In this document: in pieces, positions 1 through 5,257 of the stretch | Layout: each line of letters opens with the position of its first letter | Position numbering within the stretch: position 1 is the first letter of the stretch | Source of the DNA: Clostridia bacterium | GTDB lineage: Bacteria; Bacillota; Clostridia; Christensenellales; UBA1242 | DNA: 11,358 bases | Reading direction: 5' to 3' | NCBI GenBank assembly: GCA_028702545.1 | Contig: JAQVOQ010000032.1 | Coordinates: forward strand, 1-11,358 | Notes under the pieces: model-generated | Database searches by the model: none | Told to the model about the DNA's origin: nothing | What the model saw: the letters and a program-made list of their open reading frames with translations, nothing else | Program-made: the position numbers and the translations under genes

Positions 1-290
1 GTTATTGGAATAAAAGCACCTGCTCCGCCTAAATAACCGACTCTATCCCAAATACCGATACCCGTAAATAAAATAGCAATAAAAATTAATATTATTAGCA
101 TCCAAGTGTTTATTTCTGTTTGATATAAAGCAGGAAAAAGGATTTTTATGCTATCGGCAATAAATTGCCCCAAACAGCAAATAAGCCCACCTATTACAAA
201 TGCCCAAAATAAACTTTTAGGTGCTTTAGTTTTAGGTGCTTTTTCGCTTACATAATCTAAATACTCTTTATTGCGCTCTTGTCTATCCAT
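1..290 (-). CDS. spoVAC: Stage V sporulation protein AC (SpoVAC), 5' part only
   Basis: About 96 N-terminal residues are visible; the gene runs off the left edge (the family is about 150 residues). SpoVA proteins form the inner forespore membrane channel that moves Ca-dipicolinate into the spore and out at germination. The visible part has a Lys/Glu-rich cytoplasmic head, then a membrane segment containing AFVIGGLICCLGQFIAD, a second one containing MLIILIFIAILFTGIG, and the family-typical stretch IWDRVGYLGGAGAFIPI, closely resembling SpoVAC of Bacillus as I remember it. The ATG at 290 is preceded by GGGGTG at good spacing. The gene lies downstream of spoIIAA-spoIIAB-sigF on the same strand, as expected for spoVA genes in Clostridia, but is separated from sigF by about 2.4 kb holding an opposite-strand gene. 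Family assignment is strong; which further spoVA genes follow cannot be seen. Confidence 0.9.
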   Translation of the reverse strand, partial: MDRQERNKEYLDYVSEKAPKTKAPKSLFWAFVIGGLICCLGQFIADSIKILFPALYQTEINTWMLIILIFIAILFTGIGIWDRVGYLGGAGAFIPI

Positions 291-305
291 CTTTTCACCC
301 CATAA

Positions 306-335
306 TAATTTGCGATTTATTTTGTGTAACTATAC
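306..335 (-). promoter_or_regulatory. Possible SigF/SigG-type promoter for spoVAC
   Basis: On the minus strand GTATA (335-331), an 18-bp gap and CAAATTA (312-306) resemble the forespore sigma consensus GHATR-N17/18-CATWHTA as I recall it, with one mismatch in the -10 box. That is the regulation expected for a spoVA gene. The weakness is the position: the -10 box ends only 15 bases before the ATG, so the leader would be about 9 bases with the ribosome site at its very 5' end. Confidence 0.25.
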
Positions 336-441
336 TCAAAAAAATTCTATAAATAACGCTAAAAATATGCCTAAATATAAATAAAACAAGTAAAAATGCT
401 TAAACTAACTTTGTAAACTTTTATGGAGGTTATTTAAATTT

Positions 442-2505
442 ATGAAAAAAATATTATTATCATTGCTCGTACTGACATTGGTTTTTTCACTAACTGCCTG
501 TGGAACAGCAAGCACAACTGGTCAAATTACTTCTGCTCTGCAAAGTAACACGCAAAAATTAATGTCTACAATTAATGATTTAGACTCCCTAAACTCAGAA
601 GAAATTTTAATAAACGAAATTTCTCCAATGAGTTCTACTAATAATTTTAATACGGGGACTCTAAATAATAATTATGCGACTCAAACTAGGAGCAAAACTT
701 ATCCACTAACTAGCGCAAATACAAACAACGGCGCTTATACAGCAACAAATTATAATACTAGAAACACAAATAATACAAATACGACAAACGGTATCTATAA
801 TGCAAACACAATGTCGGCAAAAGCTGCAAGATCAAGGGCTTATTTAACCGATGTAAATCCTAACTATAATACTACGGGAATTTATAGTGGTAGTCCTGTA
901 AATAGAATAGCAACAGGCACTAACACAACTAACTATAATAATTACTCACCGACTTATACTAGTAGCACAAATGATAGGTATACAAATGCCAGTACTCGTT
1001 ATACAACTAATTTAAATAATTATAGAACAAATTATAATAACGCTAATTATAATAACGCTAATTATAACAATGCTAGTACTAGATATAATCCTAACTATAC
1101 TGCAACGAGAACATCTACTGATAGCGCAAACATTACTCCATCAGGCGCTTATCGCTACATTCCTATGGATGACAGCAAAAGTCAAAGTAATGCAAACTAT
1201 GGGGGTGCAACCGACTATTTAAGTAGAGACAACTTAAACACTTATGTTTCTAAAATTGAAAATATGTACAACTTAACAAGCGATGTATTTTATGCAAATT
1301 CAACTTTGGCTGAATGCAAAAACGCACTTAGAGAGGAAGTTCAAAAATGTAACACTCTAACGACTGCACTTAAAGATAGTGGGACAAAATTAACCGATGA
1401 CCAAAAAACAGCACTAAACACACATTTAAGCCAAATTAAAAAAGTTGCTTCAAATTTAAACTCATTAAGGGGTGAAATTACAAAATCAGTAAACACTGTA
1501 AAACCACTTCGCATAAACTTTAACAACAATATGGATAGCATAAATGCAGCTTATACAAAAATATTGAATTCGCTATCAACAAGGCTAAATGAATGTCAAA
1601 TAGCGCTAGATTCTGTTAAGGGTTGTAATAACATTTTGTCTGGTCAAACAGAAAGACCAAGCGATTTATATAATGCCAATCAAACTAGTTTAAATAATTA
1701 TAATAGTTATAACAATAATGTTGATTATGTTTACCCAAACAACAATTACAACACGAATACTAACTATACAGGCACAAGAGTTAATATGAATAGGCGTAAC
1801 TATGCTACTGGCAATAATACCAATACTTATGGTACTAATACAAATACCTATAACACAAATAATAATGGTTATAACACAAATGTTAATACCAACTTGCCAA
1901 GCGCAACAAGAAGAATGACTGGTACAACTTATTTTACTAATAGAAATAATCCTGCTAGACCTTCATTAGTGAACACACCTAGCACTAATATGTTAGTAAA
2001 TAGGACTAACACAAATAACTTAAATACAAGCACAAACACAGTTAATCCAAGTGCAAATATAAATACAATAACTAATCCAAATACAACCGTTAATCCAAAT
2101 AATACGGCTACCACACCTAGTTACAGAGTGCCAAGAATAACAACCGTACCACAAATTAATTTAAATAATAATACTAATACAAATACTACTCAAATTACTA
2201 ACAAAGCAAGCAATACAGTTGCACTAAACGAAATAGCAAGACAACAACAAGAAATAATGAATTTGCAGGCGGAGATTACGAGGTTAAATAGCCTTCAAAC
2301 TAACACTTCTTCACAAGAGGATACAAATAGACTACAAACAATTTCGGATTTACAAAATCAAATTGCAACTTTGCAAAATCAAATAAATGCAAATAATAAT
2401 GTTGTAAATCAAACAACAATTGATATAAATCAAAGCACACCTACAACTGATATGACAAATTCTAATCAACCTCAAGTTACTACTCAAACTAGAATTAACG
2501 CATAA
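442..2505 (+). CDS. Asn/Thr/Tyr-rich lipoprotein of unknown function (687 aa)
   Basis: I do not recognise this protein. Residues 1-20 are a lipoprotein signal peptide ending in the lipobox LTAC, so Cys20 should be lipidated and the protein held on the outer face of a membrane. Residues about 65-250 and 403-595 are low-complexity, dominated by Asn, Thr, Tyr and Ser, with NYNNA repeated three times at residues 197-211. Between them, residues about 255-402 look like a normally folded helical domain with four cysteines (292, 303, 385, 395). Residues about 595-650 (starting NEIARQQQEIMNLQAEI) look like a coiled coil, followed by a Gln/Asn/Thr-rich tail. GGAGG sits 12 bases before the ATG, and a strong terminator follows the stop. 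The gene is convergent with sigF and divergent from spoVAC. It could be a spore or mother-cell envelope protein or a surface adhesin; that role is inferred only from position and composition. No clear promoter was found upstream. Confidence 0.8.
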   Translation: MKKILLSLLVLTLVFSLTACGTASTTGQITSALQSNTQKLMSTINDLDSLNSEEILINEISPMSSTNNFNTGTLNNNYATQTRSKTYPLTSANTNNGAYTATNYNTRNTNNTNTTNGIYNANTMSAKAARSRAYLTDVNPNYNTTGIYSGSPVNRIATGTNTTNYNNYSPTYTSSTNDRYTNASTRYTTNLNNYRTNYNNANYNNANYNNASTRYNPNYTATRTSTDSANITPSGAYRYIPMDDSKSQSNANYGGATDYLSRDNLNTYVSKIENMYNLTSDVFYANSTLAECKNALREEVQKCNTLTTALKDSGTKLTDDQKTALNTHLSQIKKVASNLNSLRGEITKSVNTVKPLRINFNNNMDSINAAYTKILNSLSTRLNECQIALDSVKGCNNILSGQTERPSDLYNANQTSLNNYNSYNNNVDYVYPNNNYNTNTNYTGTRVNMNRRNYATGNNTNTYGTNTNTYNTNNNGYNTNVNTNLPSATRRMTGTTYFTNRNNPARPSLVNTPSTNMLVNRTNTNNLNTSTNTVNPSANINTITNPNTTVNPNNTATTPSYRVPRITTVPQINLNNNTNTNTTQITNKASNTVALNEIARQQQEIMNLQAEITRLNSLQTNTSSQEDTNRLQTISDLQNQIATLQNQINANNNVVNQTTIDINQSTPTTDMTNSNQPQVTTQTRINA
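1030..1074 (+). repeat. Three tandem 15-bp repeats coding for NYNNA
   Basis: The unit AATTATAATAACGCT occurs twice exactly (1030-1044, 1045-1059) and a third time with two changes (1060-1074). It is in frame with the lipoprotein gene and encodes NYNNA three times. The near-identity at DNA level suggests recent expansion and possible length variation between strains. Confidence 0.85.
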
Positions 2506-2524
2506 TAATATTTTTATATTACAC

Positions 2525-2553
2525 AAAAAAACTGCTTAAAGAGCAGTTTTTTT
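2525..2553 (+). terminator. Intrinsic terminator of the Asn-rich lipoprotein gene
   Basis: ACTGCT (2531-2536), a 5-base loop and AGCAGT (2542-2547) form a hairpin flanked by an A run on the left and seven T on the right. It follows the stop codon by about 20 bases. The A run makes it potentially bidirectional, so it could also stop transcription coming leftward from sigF. Confidence 0.85.
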
Positions 2554-2660
2554 GTCATTTTGAGCGCTAGCAGTGTAACTCGTGCTAATGAACAATCCCA
2601 TATTCTGACTATAATTAAGATTCTTCATAAGTATGCTTATTCTGTCGGTTCAGAATGACA
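2553..2660. repeat. MITE-like inverted-repeat element, about 108 bp
   Basis: The segment starts TGTCATTTTGAGC and ends GTTCAGAATGACA, which are imperfect inverted repeats of each other. Inside lies a second pair, GAACAATC (about 2590) and GATTCTTC (about 2622), also nearly complementary. Ends of the form TGTCATTCTGA...TCAGAATGACA with internal GAATC/GATTC arms recall small non-autonomous palindromic elements dispersed in many bacterial genomes; I cannot name the family. It has no coding potential. It lies between the lipoprotein terminator and the sigF repeats, and its right end runs into the first 25-bp repeat. Confidence 0.65.
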
Positions 2661-2782
2661 GTTATTTTTTTAATTTACTCTAACAGTTATTTTTTTAATT
2701 TACTCTAAATGCTATTTTTTTAATTTACTCTAACAGTTATTTTTTTAATTTACTCTAAATGCTATTTTCATTTTATCTAAAA
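2658..2782. repeat. 25-bp tandem repeat array derived from the sigF 3' end
   Basis: Units start at 2658, 2683, 2708 and 2733, with a diverged fifth at 2758. All full units share GCTA/GTTA followed by TTTTTTTAATTTACTCTA. Units 1, 2 and 4 begin ACAG; units 3 and 5 begin AATGC. Unit 4 spans the sigF stop codon and unit 5 is sigF coding sequence, so the extra copies are duplications of the last sigF codons and the bases beyond them. The array has no spacers and is not a CRISPR. Confidence 0.85.
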
Positions 2783-3473
2783 TTTTACACTCTAACCTGC
2801 TAACTTGCACTTGGCTAACACCTAACTCGCTAGCTATTTCGCTTTGAGTTTTATCTCTAAAATACCGCATAATTATTATATGTTTATCTCTTGGGTCTAA
2901 GTCTTTTAACAAATCTTTTAAAATTAACAAATCTAACATTTTTTCGCTTTTATCTTCTTCCTCTACCGTTTCTAAAATGCTTCTACTGTTTATATTGTCG
3001 TTATCTTGTCTCTCATCTAATGATAACAATGAACTAGACGAATCCATTGTAAAAACAACTTCACTCTCCGACAGGTCAAACTCTTTACCAATTTCACTAA
3101 GACTAGGCTTAATATAATTTTCTTTTTGATAACTTTCAACAAATCTATTAATTTTTATCGCCAGTGTTTTTGTACTTCTACTCACTTTTATGCTACCGTC
3201 ATCTCTTAAAAAGCGTTTAACTTCGCCCGCTATCATGGGGACGGCATAAGTAGAAAATTTAACTCCAAAATCTTCATTAAAATTTTTTATAGCTTTTAAA
3301 AATCCCACACAACCTAGTTGATACAAATCATCATAGTCAATCCGTGAACTTTTAAATCGCTTTATAACACTTTTAACGAGTGGTGAATTATTCTGTATAA
3401 GGTCTGCTTTTGCTTCTTTCTCTCCCCTTTGCGCTCGCCTAATTAGGCCAAGCGTTTCCTCAACTGAAAGCAT
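2745..3473 (-). CDS. sigF: Forespore RNA polymerase sigma factor SigF
   Basis: This 242-residue sigma-70 family protein directs the first forespore-specific transcription after asymmetric division. Region 2 spans about residues 27-97 (IDYDDLYQLGCVGFLKAI for core binding, then KFSTYAVPMIAGEVKRFLRD for -10 recognition). Region 3 follows at about 105-175. Region 4 is at about 185-237, with a helix-turn-helix at QSEIASELGVSQVQVSRLE. Length and order match SigF/SigG. Its place directly after spoIIAA and spoIIAB decides for SigF rather than SigG. The ATG lies one base after the spoIIAB stop, and its GGAGGGG ribosome site lies inside the end of spoIIAB, so translation is coupled. The last codons lie in a tandem repeat array, and the final residues (AFRVN) have probably been affected by that duplication. 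Confidence 0.95.
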   Translation of the reverse strand: MLSVEETLGLIRRAQRGEKEAKADLIQNNSPLVKSVIKRFKSSRIDYDDLYQLGCVGFLKAIKNFNEDFGVKFSTYAVPMIAGEVKRFLRDDGSIKVSRSTKTLAIKINRFVESYQKENYIKPSLSEIGKEFDLSESEVVFTMDSSSSLLSLDERQDNDNINSRSILETVEEEDKSEKMLDLLILKDLLKDLDPRDKHIIIMRYFRDKTQSEIASELGVSQVQVSRLECKILDKMKIAFRVN

Positions 3474-3474
3474 A

Positions 3475-3924
3475 TTACCCCTCCGCTAAAATTTTGTTCA
3501 CCCTCCCTAACTTCTTTTGCATTTTTACCATCACTCCCTTTGATTTATTTTTTGCCACATCCACTTTATCCATAAAACTTTCCATAACTGTAAAGCCCAT
3601 TCCACTCCTCTCATCGCCAATTTTGGTGGTATAAAAAGGTTGCTTAACCTTATCAAAATCAACAATACCAACGCCTGTGTCGGCAACGGTTATGTAAACA
3701 TCACTATCTGTCAATTTAACATCTATCGTTATACTTCCAACAGTATTTGGATATGCGTGTACAATGCAATTCGTAACAGCTTCACTAACGGCAGTTTTTA
3801 TATCGGTTATCTCATCTATCGTTGGATTTAAACTCGCAACAAAAGCAGCGACCGTAGCGCGAGCAAAACTTTCATTAATTGATAATGAACTAAAAATTAA
3901 AGTCATTTTGTTTATAATTTCCAT
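3475..3924 (-). CDS. spoIIAB: Anti-sigma F factor and serine kinase SpoIIAB
   Basis: This 149-residue GHKL-fold ATPase/kinase holds SigF inactive and phosphorylates SpoIIAA. The N box is at residues 48-56 (EAVTNCIVH), the G1 box at 82-87 (DTGVGI), and the glycine-rich G2 lid at 105-111 (ERSGMGF), all intact. Length is close to that of Bacillus SpoIIAB. The ATG has AGGAG upstream, and that site overlaps the TAG stop of spoIIAA; the gap between the genes is 9 bases. Its own stop is one base before the sigF ATG. The three genes are therefore one co-translated unit, which suits a module whose stoichiometry matters. Confidence 0.96.
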   Translation of the reverse strand: MEIINKMTLIFSSLSINESFARATVAAFVASLNPTIDEITDIKTAVSEAVTNCIVHAYPNTVGSITIDVKLTDSDVYITVADTGVGIVDFDKVKQPFYTTKIGDERSGMGFTVMESFMDKVDVAKNKSKGVMVKMQKKLGRVNKILAEG

Positions 3925-3933
3925 ATATTACTC

Positions 3934-4242
3934 CTAACTGATTTTGGGCATAATTTCGTATAGCCCCGTCATATTAAAAATACGCTCGGCGTGAGTGCTC
4001 GGATTGCAGATATAAATTGGCACATTTTTGGCTTTTAGCTTTTTATAGCGGCCAATCATAACTCCAATGCCCGTTGAATCCATAAAGCCAAGTTCATTTA
4101 GGTCAATTATTACCTGCTTAAAATTCAACCTATCAAATAGACTGTCTAGAGTGTTGCGAGTATAGTCAGCGTTATGCTCATCTAACTCGCCCTCTAAAAC
4201 GACATATAGCACGTTATTGTAAACCCTACTTTTGACTTGCAT
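3934..4242 (-). CDS. spoIIAA: Anti-anti-sigma F factor SpoIIAA
   Basis: This 102-residue STAS-domain protein frees SigF by binding SpoIIAB when dephosphorylated. The conserved loop reads MDSTGIGVMIGRY. Ser56 is the expected phosphorylation site, equivalent to the single phosphorylated serine of Bacillus SpoIIAA. The N-terminal beta strands (NNVLYVVLEGELD) and C-terminal helix are typical. GGAAAAGG lies upstream of the ATG at useful spacing. This is the first gene of the spoIIAA-spoIIAB-sigF operon. The phosphatase SpoIIE that acts on it is not in the window. Confidence 0.95.
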   Translation of the reverse strand: MQVKSRVYNNVLYVVLEGELDEHNADYTRNTLDSLFDRLNFKQVIIDLNELGFMDSTGIGVMIGRYKKLKAKNVPIYICNPSTHAERIFNMTGLYEIMPKIS

Positions 4243-4278
4243 AAATGTTGTACCTTTTCCTTTATTAAAACTAATAAA

Positions 4279-4287
4279 ATTGTAACA
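4279..4287 (-). promoter_or_regulatory. Possible extended -10 promoter of the spoIIA operon
   Basis: TGTTACAAT reads on the minus strand, an extended -10 (TG-N-TACAAT) with its end 36 bases before the spoIIAA ATG. No good -35 box lies 16-18 bases upstream. I looked for a SigH promoter (AGGA...GAAT), which drives this operon in Bacillus, and did not find a convincing one. Confidence 0.3.
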
Positions 4288-4319
4288 CTAAGCCAATAAA
4301 AATATTTTAGGAAAATTTG

Positions 4320-4348
4320 TTGCTTTATTACTATTTTTCGAATATAAT
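4320..4348 (+). promoter_or_regulatory. Possible upstream promoter of the tRNA array
   Basis: TTGCTT (4320-4325), a 17-bp spacer and the perfect -10 TATAAT (4343-4348). The -35 box is weak, but the -10 and the spacing are ideal. It would be a second, upstream promoter 89 bp before the one at 4409. Confidence 0.45.
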
Positions 4349-4408
4349 AGAAAAGCCGAGATTATATGGCAAAAGACAAAAAACAACTAACTTTTTTCAA
4401 GAAAATTG

Positions 4409-4437
4409 TTGACAAACCATGTATTCTAAGGTATTAT
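4409..4437 (+). promoter_or_regulatory. Strong vegetative promoter of the tRNA array
   Basis: A perfect -35 TTGACA (4409-4414), a 17-bp spacer and TATTAT (4432-4437, one mismatch) form a near-consensus SigA promoter. Transcription should start near 4444, about 19 bases before tRNA-Pro. This is what a stable-RNA operon should have. Confidence 0.85.
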
Positions 4438-4462
4438 TTTATAGTTTCATTTATGAAATTGT

Positions 4463-4538
4463 CGGGGTGTAGCGCAGTTGGTAGCGTACGTGGTTTGGGA
4501 CCATGGGGTCGGGAGTTCGAGCCTCTCCACCCCGACCA
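4463..4538 (+). tRNA. tRNA-Pro (TGG)
   Basis: The acceptor arms CGGGGTG and CACCCCG pair fully, followed by A73 and an encoded CCA. The anticodon stem encloses the loop TTTGGGA, giving anticodon TGG. The T arm holds GTTCGAG. It is 76 bases long and the first gene of the array, directly downstream of a strong promoter. Confidence 0.95.
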
Positions 4539-4564
4539 TAAAATTTTAGGTTTAACTACCTTTT

Positions 4565-4641
4565 GGGCCTTTAGCTCAGTTGGTTAGAGCAACCGGCTCA
4601 TAACCGGTTGGTCCGGGGTTCAAGTCCCTGAAGGCCCACCA
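4565..4641 (+). tRNA. tRNA with CAT anticodon, probably Ile2 (lysidine) rather than Met
   Basis: The acceptor arms GGGCCTT and AAGGCCC pair fully, with A73 and encoded CCA; length is 77 bases. The anticodon loop CTCATAA gives CAT. G1-C72 pairing excludes an initiator tRNA. The body CCTTTAGCTCAGTTGGTTAG and the CGGCTCATAACCG anticodon arm are close to the Bacillus tRNA-Ile(CAT) as I remember it, which TilS converts to read AUA. An elongator tRNA-Met cannot be excluded without a model comparison. Confidence 0.9.
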
Positions 4642-4672
4642 ATATTTAACTTAATAGCTTTGCATAAAATTT

Positions 4673-4749
4673 GGCCTGGTAGTTCAGTTGGTTAGAACGC
4701 TAGCCTGTCACGCTAGAGGTCGTGGGTTCGAGTCCCATCCAGGTCGCCA
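4673..4749 (+). tRNA. tRNA-Asp (GTC)
   Basis: The acceptor arms GGCCTGG and CCAGGTC pair with one G-U at position 2. The discriminator is G73, as expected for Asp, with encoded CCA. The anticodon stem CTAGC/GCTAG encloses CTGTCAC, giving GTC. The T arm holds GGTTCGAGTCCC. Length is 77 bases. Confidence 0.95.
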
Positions 4750-4755
4750 AATTAT

Positions 4756-4831
<76 letters not shown>

Positions 4832-4894
4832 AACTTCTTAAAGCTTGGTGCATAAACATTGTGACAGTATTTAAACTTAAAATTTTCAAATTTT

Positions 4895-4969
4895 GCTGGT
4901 GTGGCTCAACGGTAGAGCAGCTGACTTGTAATCAGCAGGTTGTAGGTTCGATTCCTATCACCAGCTCCA
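4895..4969 (+). tRNA. tRNA-Thr (TGT)
   Basis: The acceptor arms GCTGGTG and CACCAGC pair fully, with T73 and encoded CCA. The stem GCTGA/TCAGC encloses CTTGTAA, giving anticodon TGT. Length is 75 bases. Confidence 0.95.
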
Positions 4970-4999
4970 TTAAATTATAAATTTTCATAATCTCTTCGT

Positions 5000-5062
5000 T
5001 TCTAGCAATCTTTGCTGGACAGTCACATAGTTACTATGCTCCTGCCCCAGACAAAACTTGCC
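5000..5062. repeat. Palindromic, higher-GC segment between tRNA-Thr and tRNA-Tyr
   Basis: The 165-base gap between the tRNAs holds an island of higher GC. AGCAA-TCT-TTGCT (5004-5016) is a perfect small hairpin. CATAG-TTA-CTATG (5026-5038) is another, extended by CAG (5020-5022) with CTG (5042-5044) and TGG (5016-5018) with CCA (5047-5049) across small internal loops. I know no RNA family with this form. The rest of the gap to 5134 is plain AT-rich sequence. It may be a dispersed repeat or a processing structure. Confidence 0.45.
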
Positions 5063-5134
5063 GAGCCTTGACCTTATAAAAATTAATTAATTTAAATATT
5101 TTACATTATTTCTAAAAATAGTGGAGTAATATTT

Positions 5135-5219
5135 GGAGAGGTTCCCGAGTGGCCAAAGGGACCAGACTGTAAATCTGTCGGCTCTGCCTTCGAAGGTTCG
5201 AATCCTTCTCTCTCCACCA
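5135..5219 (+). tRNA. tRNA-Tyr (GTA)
   Basis: A class II tRNA of 85 bases with a long variable arm. The acceptor arms GGAGAGG and TCTCTCC pair with a terminal G-U, followed by A73 and encoded CCA. CAGA/TCTG encloses CTGTAAA, giving anticodon GTA. It is the last gene of the array, directly before the terminator. Confidence 0.95.
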
Positions 5220-5222
5220 TAA

Positions 5223-5257
5223 CAAAAAGCGACTACCTTTGGTAGTCGTTTTTTTAT
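5223..5257. terminator. Terminator shared by the tRNA array and asnB
   Basis: CGACTACC (5230-5237), loop TTT and GGTAGTCG (5241-5248) form a perfect 8-bp stem with T8 to the right and five A to the left. It ends the rightward tRNA transcript. On the other strand it lies just after the asnB stop codon and has a shorter T run, so it can serve both directions. Confidence 0.9.

Noticed and set aside
1341..2114. Minus-strand open frames (1341-1541 and 1929-2114) inside the lipoprotein gene
   Set aside because: They are shadows: Asn/Thr codons read backwards give Val/Leu/Phe, mimicking membrane segments. They lack ribosome sites.
2658..2782. Tandem 25-bp units considered as a CRISPR array
   Set aside because: Units are contiguous without spacers and derive from the sigF coding end.
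4366..4587. Plus-strand open frame of 73 codons ahead of and across tRNA-Pro
   Set aside because: It runs through the tRNA promoter and the whole tRNA-Pro gene, has no ribosome site, and its C-terminal half is translated tRNA.
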